From assembly GCA_902490005.1 (NCBI GenBank), contig CABUCM010000016.1, positions 1 to 54,722 of the forward strand: a stretch of DNA of 54,722 nt. The letters are read 5' to 3'. The DNA comes from an uncultured Ruminiclostridium sp. (lineage in GTDB: Bacteria; Bacillota; Clostridia; Oscillospirales; Acutalibacteraceae). Positions within the stretch are counted from its first letter, which is position 1, and every line of letters begins with the position of its first letter. Below are positions 39,472 through 47,642 of the stretch, piece after piece. The notes beneath the pieces were generated by a model, which was given only the letters and a program-made list of their open reading frames with translations, was not told the origin of the DNA and did no database searches. Position numbers and translations under genes: made by a program.

Positions 39472-39484
39472 TGATTTCTATTAT

Positions 39485-40324
39485 CTATCCGTTTTTCATT
39501 TGATAGAAAAACTCTTTGACAGGGCGATACCACGCCAGCACAATGGCCGTGGCCACAGACGACAGCAGCACAAAAGCCGCATAAATAAAATACCACGCCG
39601 GCATTCCCGGGATACCCGCGGCCTGCACCGCCAAAGCAAAAGCGGCGAAAGCCCCCAAAGCCCCGCCCGCCACAAACAGCCACCGGATCCAGCGAACCCC
39701 GCAGCAAAGGGCAACAGAAAATCCCACCTGCACTAAAAATGTAAAAAGATAAGCAAAATCCGCCTGGACGATCCAAGACAGCAGGCTGCCGAGGACATTC
39801 AGCCCAGCGATGATATAAACCACGATTTTCCCCATTTTCGCGTCCCGCTGCTGGCGGCGCTGATAACCTTCATACGCCTGCTCCTTCTCCTCCCGGGAAA
39901 GGCCGTCCATCTTTCCAAAATCAGGAGACAAGTCAACCTGTGGCAAGGACAGCGACGAGGAAACCTTCTCCAAACTGCTTACCAGCTGGGATAAGCTGTT
40001 CATCCTGTCTACATCTATCTGATCCATTACGTCTAAAATTCTTTGCTTATGGGACGCATCCATAGCCAAGCCCTGCCGGTAGGTTTTTAGGATCTCGGGT
40101 ATCCGTTCCGGCTGGCGGCGCATATCCACAATGGCCTGTATGGAAAAATAGGCTTTCCTCAGCTCCGCCGTCTGGCGAAGTTCCTCCACGTTTTCCGGGG
40201 AAAAATCATAATATTTCCGCCCGTCTATCCAACGGGTCTCCGGCGAGCAAAGTTCCTTCTCCACATAAAAGCGAACCGTCCGCTCCGTAAGCCCGGTCTG
40301 CCCGCACACCTGTTTCATTTTCAT
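39485..40324 (-). CDS. MerR-family regulator with C-terminal membrane domain
   Basis: The 279-residue protein has an N-terminal MerR winged helix (residues 1-70, KQVCGQTGLTERTVRFYVEK). A helical linker of about 90 residues (likely coiled coil) follows, and then four hydrophobic spans (about 164-186, 190-210, 212-236 and 242-265). A MerR protein with a membrane part suggests a regulator that senses a membrane signal or a membrane-active drug; that is inference. The ATG has GGAGGTG 5 nt upstream. Its own promoter has a 19-bp spacer. No co-regulated target gene is adjacent. Confidence 0.88.
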   Translation of the reverse strand: MKMKQVCGQTGLTERTVRFYVEKELCSPETRWIDGRKYYDFSPENVEELRQTAELRKAYFSIQAIVDMRRQPERIPEILKTYRQGLAMDASHKQRILDVMDQIDVDRMNSLSQLVSSLEKVSSSLSLPQVDLSPDFGKMDGLSREEKEQAYEGYQRRQQRDAKMGKIVVYIIAGLNVLGSLLSWIVQADFAYLFTFLVQVGFSVALCCGVRWIRWLFVAGGALGAFAAFALAVQAAGIPGMPAWYFIYAAFVLLSSVATAIVLAWYRPVKEFFYQMKNG

Positions 40325-40349
40325 CCCAGCACCTCCTCTGTTCTGAGTA

Positions 40350-40380
40350 AGTATATCAACTTACGTAAGGGAAGTGTCAA
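40350..40380 (-). promoter_or_regulatory. MerR-type promoter with 19-bp spacer and palindrome
   Basis: On the minus strand TTGACA (40380-40375), a 19-bp spacer and TATACT (40355-40350). The spacer holds the perfect palindrome CTTACGTAAG (40360-40369) near its centre. A 19-20-bp spacer with a centred dyad is the known hallmark of MerR-regulated promoters, and this one lies upstream of the MerR gene itself, so it should be autoregulated. Confidence 0.75.
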
Positions 40381-40410
40381 TACCTTTTTGTCAAAAAACA
40401 AGTTTTTTTC

Positions 40411-41952
40411 TCAATCCCTGGAAGCCAGCTCTAAAAACAAGGCCGGCAGTTCATTCACTAGATCCGGGGCCGTCATGCCGATCTGTGACAAGCTCCCGGC
40501 ACAGCGGTCCCCGGCCAGGCCGTGAAGGTAAACTCCGCCGATTGCCGCTTGCTCCGGGGACAAGCCCTGGGCCAGAAAGGAACCGATGATCCCTGCCAGC
40601 ACGTCGCCGCTTCCGGCTTTCGCCATACCGGGGTTCCCGGTGGTATTGATAAAAAGCCGCCCGTCAGGACAAGCCACCACCGTCTTGTCCCCTTTCAGCA
40701 CCATAACCGCCCGGTGCTCCATCGCGAACTGCTTGGCATATTCCAGCCGGTGGCACTGTACATCCTGAACAGTGGTCTTCAGAAGCCTTGCCATCTCTCC
40801 AGGATGAGGGGTCAGCACCAGGGGTGCCTGGGCCTTTCGCAGCATCTCCGGCTTGGCGGCAACGGCGTTAAGCCCGTCGGCGTCGATGACTATAGGCGCC
40901 CTGCTGTGCGCCAGCAAGAATTCCACCAGGCTTTGAGCCGCCCCGCTGGTTCCCAGGCCGCAGCCGATTAAACAGGCGGTGGTTTTTCGCTCCAGCCTTT
41001 GGGATAACAGCGCCTCCGCTTTAGAAAGGGAAATCTGGCAGCCCTCTTCCGGCAGCAGGGTGAATACCGCCTCTTTGACAGCGCCGGCGGCAATGGGATA
41101 AATGCTTTCCGGCAGGGCCAGGTCAATAAGCCCTACCCCGCTCCGGGATGCCGCCTGGGCGCTCATTACCGCGGCGCCCGCCATGCCCCGGCTGCCGCAA
41201 AGGGACAAAAGAGAACCGTAGCTGCCTTTGTTGGTGTTTTGTTTTCTTGGGGCAAGAATCTTCTCCAAGGCCCAAAGGCCAGTGGTTTCCGCCGCAAAAT
41301 CGCTTTCCTTGTACACCTTTTCCGGGACTCCCACCCCGGCGACAAAAACCTTCCCGCAGTATTCCATAGCTGGATACTGCACCTGGGAAAGCTTTAAGGC
41401 TGAAAAAGTAACGGTATAATCCGCCTGAATTGCGTCTCCCTCTACCGCGCCGGAGTCACAGGAAATGCCGCTGGGCAAATCCAGGCTGACCACTTTGGCC
41501 TTGGACTGGTTCACCCACCGAACAACCGGCAAGTATTTATCCTTTACGCATCCGTGAAAGCCAATGCCGTAAATGCCATCCACGATCAAATCGGCTTCCT
41601 GAAGCTCTTTTTCCAAGCCTTCCCCGGGGTAATTTGCGAACCGTACCCGGCCGGTTTCCCGGGCTTTTTGATACATCTGAAGCGCGTCCCCGGTTTTGGG
41701 CTCCCCATTCATCAGGACCGCTAAAATATCGCCGCTCCAGTCCGCTAAGCGCCGCGCCACCACAAAGCCGTCGCCGCCGTTATTTCCATTTCCGCAAAGA
41801 ATCACGGTTTTCTTCCTAAATTGAGAAAGGGTTTGCTGAATGAAAGCCGCGGCCTCCCGGCCCGCTTTCTCCATCAAACCCAAATAGGTGCATCCGTTTT
41901 CCACGGCGGACTGCTCTAACTTCCTTGTCTGCTCACAATTTAAAATCAACAT
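40411..41952 (-). CDS. nnrD: Bifunctional NAD(P)H-hydrate repair enzyme (epimerase plus ADP-dependent dehydratase)
   Basis: This 513-residue fusion protein repairs damaged, hydrated NADH and NADPH. The N-terminal half (about 1-215) is the YjeF-N epimerase domain (GNGNNGGDGFVVAR). The C-terminal half is the ADP-dependent dehydratase of the ribokinase fold (VLTPHPGEMARLL, GSGDVLAGIIGSFLAQG). The length matches the fusion form common in Firmicutes. It is 35 bp downstream of acpS on the same strand; the acpS-nnr adjacency is widespread. No defects seen. Confidence 0.95.
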   Translation of the reverse strand: MLILNCEQTRKLEQSAVENGCTYLGLMEKAGREAAAFIQQTLSQFRKKTVILCGNGNNGGDGFVVARRLADWSGDILAVLMNGEPKTGDALQMYQKARETGRVRFANYPGEGLEKELQEADLIVDGIYGIGFHGCVKDKYLPVVRWVNQSKAKVVSLDLPSGISCDSGAVEGDAIQADYTVTFSALKLSQVQYPAMEYCGKVFVAGVGVPEKVYKESDFAAETTGLWALEKILAPRKQNTNKGSYGSLLSLCGSRGMAGAAVMSAQAASRSGVGLIDLALPESIYPIAAGAVKEAVFTLLPEEGCQISLSKAEALLSQRLERKTTACLIGCGLGTSGAAQSLVEFLLAHSRAPIVIDADGLNAVAAKPEMLRKAQAPLVLTPHPGEMARLLKTTVQDVQCHRLEYAKQFAMEHRAVMVLKGDKTVVACPDGRLFINTTGNPGMAKAGSGDVLAGIIGSFLAQGLSPEQAAIGGVYLHGLAGDRCAGSLSQIGMTAPDLVNELPALFLELASRD

Positions 41953-41987
41953 CAGGCAGTCTTCCTTCTTTCAATTTTCCCGAAACG

Positions 41988-42350
41988 TCAATACGCCAGC
42001 ACCACAACCGCGGCGTATTCTTTCGTATGGGTAACACTAACGGAGAAAGCCGTAAATCCGGCTTTCTCCGCTGCGGTTTTCGCTCGTTGCTGTAAAAACA
42101 AATAGGGTTTCCCGTCTTCCTGCCGCAACAGCTCCACGTCCGCAAGGGCAAACCCTCTGACGCCGGTGCCGATGGCTTTGGAAAAGGCCTCCTTGGCGCT
42201 GAAGCTGGCCGCCACGCTTTGCGGGGGAAAGCCCCGCGATTCCAGCTGCCGGTATTCCTCCCCGCCTAAAATTTCACGGCAGAAACGGTCCCGCCGCATT
42301 GCCTGCCGAATGCGGCCTATCTCAACCAGGTCAAGGCCGACGGAAGGCAT
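41988..42350 (-). CDS. acpS: Holo-[acyl-carrier-protein] synthase
   Basis: AcpS transfers the 4'-phosphopantetheine from CoA to apo-ACP for fatty acid synthesis. It has 120 residues with the metal-binding Asp in the N-terminal VGLDLVEIGRI and the SFSAKEAFSKAIGTG motif. It overlaps the DUF6106 gene by 20 bp at its start, and GGAGG lies 12 nt before the ATG. The gene order acpS-nnrD is maintained. The length is normal. Confidence 0.95.
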   Translation of the reverse strand: MPSVGLDLVEIGRIRQAMRRDRFCREILGGEEYRQLESRGFPPQSVAASFSAKEAFSKAIGTGVRGFALADVELLRQEDGKPYLFLQQRAKTAAEKAGFTAFSVSVTHTKEYAAVVVLAY

Positions 42351-42879
42351 CTCTGCCGAACACCTCCATCGCCAGCTGGCGTTTGATAAAGGGCTTCAAG
42401 GCACTGAGGGTACGCTCATCGGGGGAAAAAGTCAACAGAATATTGCCAAACTGGTTATGCCGCATGGTAATATACCAGCAATCCTCCGCGTTTTCATCCC
42501 TCGCCGTGGCAATACGCTTATCATAACGCTTTGGGGCGTGGTCCGCCGCCTTGTATTTACCCATTTTTTCAATATCCTTGGAATCCAGGTTAATTACGCG
42601 CTTTCTTTTTCTGCGGTGAATAATCTTATCAATGGTCAAATCCCCATTGGTTACCGCATACTCAAATTCCACATTCATGCTGGTAATCAGCCAATAGGCG
42701 CCAAAAATCGCGCCCGCCACCAAAAACAGGGATAGGGTTCCCAAAACCGGCACAAAGCTCGGCAGAATAATCGCAAAAATAAAGCATAAAACCAGCGTCG
42801 CAAGGATAATGCCCACAATCATCGCGGTATCTTTCGCGTTGTTGCGTTTTTTCACAATCTGTTCAACAAAAACGTCCAT
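42331..42879 (-). CDS. DUF6106-type membrane protein of unknown function
   Basis: This is a 182-residue protein with two N-terminal hydrophobic spans (TAMIVGIILATLVLCFIFAII, then LGTLSLFLVAGAIFGAYWLI) and a soluble C-terminal part (VEFEYAVTNGDLTIDKIIHRRKRK...) reminiscent of PH-like domains. The ATG at 42879 has GGGAGG 7 nt upstream. The family name DUF6106 is from memory and the function is unknown. It overlaps acpS by 20 bp, so the three genes DUF6106-acpS-nnrD form one unit. Confidence 0.7.
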   Translation of the reverse strand: MDVFVEQIVKKRNNAKDTAMIVGIILATLVLCFIFAIILPSFVPVLGTLSLFLVAGAIFGAYWLITSMNVEFEYAVTNGDLTIDKIIHRRKRKRVINLDSKDIEKMGKYKAADHAPKRYDKRIATARDENAEDCWYITMRHNQFGNILLTFSPDERTLSALKPFIKRQLAMEVFGRDAFRRP

Positions 42880-42977
42880 GGATGTTCCTCCCAAAATATA
42901 TTCTGCTATTCAGTATATCATAAGAAAATTCGGATTACAATGAAATTACTATGAATATCGCTTAAGAAAAAAATCTC

Positions 42978-43006
42978 TTGCAAAATCCACAAAATAATGG
43001 TATATT
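42978..43006 (+). promoter_or_regulatory. Promoter of the pheST T-box leader
   Basis: TTGCAA (42978-42983), a 17-bp spacer and TATATT (43001-43006), leading to a leader of about 330 nt before the pheS start codon. Confidence 0.65.
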
Positions 43007-43012
43007 TATTTA

Positions 43013-43275
43013 TAAGTTAATGAGAACGCTGTGAAAAAGGAAGTAGTCTTTTAAGGCGGTTTTTCAGAGAGGTTGCGTATGGTTTTTCATGCTGGAAGCG
43101 CGGCTATCACTGCAAAAAGATGAAGTTCCCTTTGGAGCGGCATGGCTGAACGCTTATGTAGGCCATGACGGCAGGCACCGTTATCCGCCGAAAGAGTGTT
43201 TGCTCTGTTGCAAAAATTAGGGTGGTACCGCGGAGATGCGTCTTCGTCCCTTTCTGTTGGGGCGGGGCGTTTTTT
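43013..43275 (+). ncRNA. T-box riboswitch (phenylalanine) upstream of pheS
   Basis: The T-box sequence AGGGTGGTACCGCG is at 43219-43232, followed by an intrinsic terminator (about 43240-43275, GC-rich arms and seven Ts) with which the antiterminator competes. Upstream, stem I elements are recognisable (GGAAGTAG, CAGAGAG, GGAAGCGC). The most likely specifier codon is TTC (Phe) at 43126-43128, within GAAGTTCCC just before CTTTGGAGC. Uncharged tRNA-Phe would bind and let transcription run into pheST. The specifier position is inferred from layout and gene context. Confidence 0.9.
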
Positions 43276-43340
43276 TATTGCCTATAATCAAAAATGCTCC
43301 CGCTTAGCGAACCCAAGAGATTATTGATGAGGTGAAAACA

Positions 43341-44360
43341 ATGAAACAGCAGCTGGAAGAAATTAAAAGCCGCGCGGCGGCGGCGTTAGCCGGCGCCAAG
43401 CTTCCCCAGGAAATCGACGAGCTAAGGGTGAAATTTTTAGGCAAAAAGGGTGAGCTCACCGGTATTCTGAAGCAGATGGGTAAGCTTTCCGCCGAAGAGC
43501 GCCCGGTGATCGGCCAATTGGCCAACGAGGTCCGCTCCTGGATTGAAAAGGATATCGATACCCGTTTAGCGGAAATCAAGGCCAATCAAATGGCGGCCCA
43601 ATTGGAAAGCGAAAAGCTGGACGTTACCCTGCCTGGAAAAAGGCCGCCCTTCGGCGCCAAGCATCCCTTGTCCATCGTACTGGATGAAATCAAGGAAATC
43701 TTCATCGGCATGGGCTTTGAAATCGCGGACGGCCCCGAGGTGGAAACCGACTATTATAACTTTGAGGCCCTGAACATCCCCAAGGACCATCCCGCCCGGG
43801 ATACCCAGGACACCTTCTATATCAATGATAATATTTTGCTCAGAACCCAGACCTCCCCGGTGCAGGTGCGGGTCATGGAGCAGAAAAAGCCCCCTATCCG
43901 GATCATCTCTCCCGGACGGGTTTACCGTTCCGACGCCCTGGACGCCACCCATTCTCCCCTCTTCCATCAGATCGAGGGCCTTGTGGTGGACAAAGGGATC
44001 ACCTTCGCCGACCTGAAAGGCACTCTGGAAACCTTTATCAAGCGCCTTTACGGCGAGGATTCCGTGGTGCGGTTCCGGCCCCACCACTTCCCCTTTACCG
44101 AACCGTCCGCCGAGGTGGACGTGCAGTGCTTTAACTGCCACGGCGAGGGCTGCCGGCTGTGTAAGGGCGAGGGCTGGATCGAGATCCTGGGCTGCGGCAT
44201 GGTACACCCCACGGTGCTTTCCAACTGCGGCATCGACCCCGAGGTTTACAGCGGCTTCGCCCTGGGCATGGGCCTGGAACGGGTGGTAATGCGCCGCTAT
44301 AACATCGATGATATCCGTTTGTTCTATGAGAACGACGTAAGATTCCTGAAGCAGTTTTAA
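43341..44360 (+). CDS. pheS: Phenylalanine-tRNA ligase, alpha subunit
   Basis: PheS is the catalytic alpha subunit of the (alpha-beta)2 phenylalanyl-tRNA synthetase. The 339-residue protein has the N-terminal coiled coil, motif 2 (RIISPGRVYRSDALDATHSP) and motif 3 (GFALGMGLERVVMRRYNI). The ATG at 43341 has GAGGTG 7 nt upstream; a GTG at 43332 would add three residues and is less likely. The gene lies behind a T-box leader and 18 bp ahead of pheT. Confidence 0.97.
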   Translation: MKQQLEEIKSRAAAALAGAKLPQEIDELRVKFLGKKGELTGILKQMGKLSAEERPVIGQLANEVRSWIEKDIDTRLAEIKANQMAAQLESEKLDVTLPGKRPPFGAKHPLSIVLDEIKEIFIGMGFEIADGPEVETDYYNFEALNIPKDHPARDTQDTFYINDNILLRTQTSPVQVRVMEQKKPPIRIISPGRVYRSDALDATHSPLFHQIEGLVVDKGITFADLKGTLETFIKRLYGEDSVVRFRPHHFPFTEPSAEVDVQCFNCHGEGCRLCKGEGWIEILGCGMVHPTVLSNCGIDPEVYSGFALGMGLERVVMRRYNIDDIRLFYENDVRFLKQF

Positions 44361-44378
44361 GGAAGGAGGACAAAGAAA

Positions 44379-46757
44379 ATGAATTTATCTATGAAATGGC
44401 TCAGTGAATTTGTCACCTTAGACCCTATGTCCCCCAGACAGTTTGCGGAAGCCATGACCATGAGCGGTTCCAAGGTAGAGGGCTGGGAAATCGAAGGCGA
44501 ACAGTTGGATAAAGTGGTAGTAGGCAAGGTGCTCTCCATTGAAAAACATCCCGACGCCGACAAGCTAGTGGTATGCCAGGTGGATGTGGGCGCGGAGGCC
44601 CCGATTCAAATCGTCACCGGCGCCAGCAACCTGACCGCCGGCGATAAGGTCCCGGTAGCGTTAGACGGTTCCACCCTGACAAACGGAACAAAAATTAAAA
44701 AGGGCAAGCTGCGGGGCGTGGAAAGCTGCGGCATGCTGTGTTCCCTGGGAGAGCTGGGCCTGACCGCCCACGACTTCCCCTACGCCATTGAAGACGGCAT
44801 TTTCGTCCTCCAGGAGGACTGCGAGCTGGGACAGGACATCCGTTCCGCCATCGGCCTGAACGACACCGGCGTGGAGTTTGAAATCACCTCCAACCGTCCT
44901 GACTGTTTCTCCGTGATCGGCTTGGCCAGAGAGGCCGCCGCCACCTTTGACAAGGAATTAAAGCTGCATGCTCCCGAGGTAAAAGCGGGACACGGCGACT
45001 GTAGCGGCCTGCTGGATGTGAAAATCGAGGCCCCGGACCTATGCCCTATTTATTCCGCCAGAATCGTGAAAAACGTAAGGGTTAAGCCCTCTCCCCGCTG
45101 GCTGCGGGAACGGTTGCGGGTCATGGGGGTGCGTCCCATTAACAATATCGTGGACATCACCAACTACGTCATGCTGGAATACGGCCAGCCCATGCACGCG
45201 TTTGACCTGAGGACCATCGACGAGGGGAAAATCAGGGTGCGCCTGGCCAGAAATGGTGAGAAGATCACCACGCTGGACGGTACCGAGCACACCCTTACCG
45301 ACAACCAGCTGGTCATTGCCGACGCCAATAAGCCGGTGGCCATCGCCGGCGTAATGGGCGGCGAGTACAGCGGCATCGTGGACGACACCACCACCATCGT
45401 GTTCGAATCCGCTAACTTTTTGGGCAGCTCTGTGCGGATCACCGCCAGAGACCAGGGCATGCGCACGGATGCTTCTTCCCGCTATGAAAAGGGCCTGGAC
45501 CCCAACAACTGTATCCCCGCGCTGAACCGCGCCTGCGAGCTGGTAGAGCTGCTGGACGCCGGCGACGTGATGGACGGCATCGTAATGGACGACCATTCCA
45601 TGACAGCGCCGAAACGGATTCCTCTGGAGGCGGACTGGATCAACCGGTTCCTGGATGTGAATCTTTCCGAAGCCGACATGAAAGGAATTCTCGCGAAGCT
45701 TGGCTGCCAGTTTGACGGCCAGGACGTGATCGTTCCCACCTATCGTCCCGACCTGGTGCATAAGGCGGATATTTCCGAGGAAATCGCCCGTTTTTATGGG
45801 TACAATAACATTCCTTCCACCTCTATCCGAGGCGGCGCCCAGGGAAAATATTCCCCCCGCCAGAAATTCGACCAGGCCATCAGCCGGACTATGCTGGCCT
45901 GCGGCCTCAGCGAGATTATGACCTATTCTTTCGTTTCCCCCAAGGTTTACGATAAGATTTTGGTACCCGCCGATTCTCCCCTGCGGAAAAGCGTGGTCAT
46001 CAGCAATCCTTTGGGCGAGGACACCAGCATTATGCGCACCACGGCTCTCCCCTCTATGCTGGAAATCCTCCAGAAGAACTATAACAACCGCAATGCTTCC
46101 GCTCATCTGTTTGAAATCGCCAGAGAATACCTTCCCACCGCGGAAAACGAACTGCCTGTGGAAAAAAACAAGCTGATCTGCGGCTTTTACGGCGGCGGTC
46201 TAGATTTCTTTACGGTAAAAGGCGTGATCGAGGCCCTGTTTGACCAAATTTCCCTCTACGGCTGGGATATCCAAGGGGTAAGCGACCAGTTCGCCTTCCA
46301 CCCGGGCCAATGCGCCAAGCTTTCCGCCGGGGACGACGTGCTGGGCTATTTTGGCCAGGTTCATCCCAAAGTGGCGGAAAATTATGACATCGACGAAAGG
46401 GTGTATGCGGTAACCTTGGATGTGGATCTGTTGTTCGCCCACGCCGCGCCGGAAAAGCAGTACCACCCCCTGCCAAAATTCCCGGCGGTTTCCAGGGATC
46501 TGGCCTTGCTGTGCGACGAAAGCATTCCGGTGCTCACTCTTGAAAAAGCAATCCAGTCCGCCTGCGGACAAATTTTGGAATCCATTAAACTGTTCGACGT
46601 TTACCAGGGCAAGCAGATCGCGGCGGGTCAAAAAAGCGTGGCCTTCAATATCACTCTGCGTTCCGCGGACAGCACCTTGGGCGAGGAACAGGTAAACGCC
46701 GCCATGAAGCGGATTATGAAGACGCTGGAAAAAATGGACGTGAAGCTGCGCACTTAA
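44379..46757 (+). CDS. pheT: Phenylalanine-tRNA ligase, beta subunit
   Basis: PheT is the beta subunit, which holds the editing domain. The 792-residue protein carries an EMAP/tRNA-binding domain near residues 40-150 (VGKVLSIEKHPDADKLVVCQVD), the B5 and editing B3/4 domains in the middle (RPINNIVDITNYVMLEYGQPMHAFD), and the C-terminal FDX-ACB domain (KQYHPLPKFPAVSRDLALL). The ATG has AAGGAGG upstream. The length is normal and no defects are seen. It is co-transcribed with pheS. Confidence 0.97.
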   Translation: MNLSMKWLSEFVTLDPMSPRQFAEAMTMSGSKVEGWEIEGEQLDKVVVGKVLSIEKHPDADKLVVCQVDVGAEAPIQIVTGASNLTAGDKVPVALDGSTLTNGTKIKKGKLRGVESCGMLCSLGELGLTAHDFPYAIEDGIFVLQEDCELGQDIRSAIGLNDTGVEFEITSNRPDCFSVIGLAREAAATFDKELKLHAPEVKAGHGDCSGLLDVKIEAPDLCPIYSARIVKNVRVKPSPRWLRERLRVMGVRPINNIVDITNYVMLEYGQPMHAFDLRTIDEGKIRVRLARNGEKITTLDGTEHTLTDNQLVIADANKPVAIAGVMGGEYSGIVDDTTTIVFESANFLGSSVRITARDQGMRTDASSRYEKGLDPNNCIPALNRACELVELLDAGDVMDGIVMDDHSMTAPKRIPLEADWINRFLDVNLSEADMKGILAKLGCQFDGQDVIVPTYRPDLVHKADISEEIARFYGYNNIPSTSIRGGAQGKYSPRQKFDQAISRTMLACGLSEIMTYSFVSPKVYDKILVPADSPLRKSVVISNPLGEDTSIMRTTALPSMLEILQKNYNNRNASAHLFEIAREYLPTAENELPVEKNKLICGFYGGGLDFFTVKGVIEALFDQISLYGWDIQGVSDQFAFHPGQCAKLSAGDDVLGYFGQVHPKVAENYDIDERVYAVTLDVDLLFAHAAPEKQYHPLPKFPAVSRDLALLCDESIPVLTLEKAIQSACGQILESIKLFDVYQGKQIAAGQKSVAFNITLRSADSTLGEEQVNAAMKRIMKTLEKMDVKLRT

Positions 46758-46826
46758 TTTTCCGCCGTAAATTTTTTGAAAATTTCTCGACAGAAAGAAT
46801 TTAGAAACTTTGTTCATAATTTATAC

Positions 46827-46855
46827 TTGAAATTCTTGGCTTACTATTGTATCAT
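46827..46855 (+). promoter_or_regulatory. Promoter of ireB
   Basis: TTGAAA (46827-46832), a 17-bp spacer and TATCAT (46850-46855), with the start codon 22 bp downstream of the -10. A moderate match. Confidence 0.55.
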
Positions 46856-46876
46856 GACAGTATCGGAGGTGATTCC

Positions 46877-47122
46877 ATGCATGATAAGACCATGACTTTC
46901 TCCCTGGGAACGGACCGCGAAGGCGATATTAAGCGGGTGCTGACGATCGTTTATGACGCTCTGCGGGAAAAAGGCTATAATCCTATTAATCAAATGGTAG
47001 GATATATTCTTTCTGAGGATCCGACTTATATCACAACACACAACAATGCTCGCAGTCTTATCCGCAGGATTGACCGTGACGAGTTATTGCAGGTACTCTT
47101 AAAATCTTATTTGGACGGATAA
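46877..47122 (+). CDS. ireB: IreB-family phosphoprotein (UPF0297)
   Basis: This is an 81-residue regulatory phosphoprotein, known in Enterococcus as a substrate of the PASTA kinase IreK that affects cell-wall stress resistance. N-terminal threonines (MHDKTMTFSLG, Thr5 and Thr7) are candidate phosphorylation sites. The rest is the conserved REKGYNPINQMVGYILSEDPTYI. The ATG at 46877 has CGGAGGT 6 nt upstream. In most Firmicutes ireB is followed by ruvX (yrrK) and a DUF1292 gene; here neither follows. Confidence 0.92.
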   Translation: MHDKTMTFSLGTDREGDIKRVLTIVYDALREKGYNPINQMVGYILSEDPTYITTHNNARSLIRRIDRDELLQVLLKSYLDG

Positions 47123-47142
47123 AAAACCTATTAAAAATCAGC

Positions 47143-47175
47143 AAAATAGGGGCTGTAATTTACAGTCCCTATTTT
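47143..47175 (+). terminator. Terminator of ireB
   Basis: AAAATAGGGGCTGT (47143-47156) and ACAGTCCCTATTTT (47162-47175), 14-bp stem with one G-U pair and a 5-nt loop. Confidence 0.75.
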
Positions 47176-47180
47176 CGTGC

Positions 47181-47209
47181 TTTACCTATCGGTTTTTTTG
47201 TGCTATAAT
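47181..47209 (+). promoter_or_regulatory. Promoter of the 94-residue protein gene
   Basis: TTTACC (47181-47186), a 17-bp spacer and consensus TATAAT (47204-47209), just after the ireB terminator. It gives a leader of about 60 nt with AGGAGG before the ATG. Confidence 0.65.
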
Positions 47210-47275
47210 TATATTCTTATAGGAGATTGAAAGCGTTGTATTTCAATAGAAAAATCTACAGGAGGTTTTTAGTGA

Positions 47276-47560
47276 ATGGGAAAAACAGAATATCTTACCT
47301 ATAAAGAGAAGCCCTTGGTTCGCTGTGGGAATACCCTTTATTATGGCAGTATGGCGGACAAATACGTGATTAAAATGGATATTAAGGATACGAAAAAGTC
47401 GGTGGATCTGGACGTAGGTACCAAAGTAACGGTACAGCTGATGTATACCGACCCCAATATTCGCACTAGAAAGCAAATTGTAAAGTCCAGTGAAAAGCCC
47501 GGCCTTTACCTGGCCCTGGATATCGCGGATGCCTGGCTTACCAGAGCTTTGGCGGAATAA
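47276..47560 (+). CDS. Conserved small protein of unknown function
   Basis: This is a 94-residue soluble protein (MGKTEYLTYKEKPLVRCGNT...) with alternating hydrophobic and charged strands (DKYVIKMDIKDT, VTVQLMYTD) and a short helix at the C-terminus. It has AGGAGG 10 nt upstream, its own promoter and its own terminator, and codon use like its neighbours, so it is a real gene. I do not recognise a named family. It may be a beta-rich small binding or regulatory protein, but no function can be assigned. Confidence 0.7.
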   Translation: MGKTEYLTYKEKPLVRCGNTLYYGSMADKYVIKMDIKDTKKSVDLDVGTKVTVQLMYTDPNIRTRKQIVKSSEKPGLYLALDIADAWLTRALAE

Positions 47561-47573
47561 GCATTCAAACTTT

Positions 47574-47610
47574 AAAAAGAGGCGGTGGAAAATTTCCACC
47601 GCCTCTTTTT
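47574..47610. terminator. Bidirectional terminator between the small gene and purD
   Basis: AAAAAGAGGCGGTGGAA (47574-47590) and TTCCACCGCCTCTTTTT (47594-47610), a 17-bp perfect stem with a 3-nt loop, between converging genes, with T-runs in both directions. It is the end of the purine operon. Confidence 0.9.
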
Positions 47611-47642
47611 CGTGCGCTTAAATATTTAAAAATGTCTGTCTT

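Noticed and set aside
39207..39484. Hidden antitoxin gene between mazF and the MerR gene
   Set aside because: No frame with a plausible start and ribosome-binding site of antitoxin length is present; the plus-strand frame at 39347-39736 is antisense to the MerR gene and crosses its terminator.
45039..46106. Long open frame (355 codons) on the minus strand opposite pheT
   Set aside because: It is antisense to a complete, well-conserved pheT with all domains intact, its composition is that of a reverse-frame shadow, and it has no ribosome-binding site.
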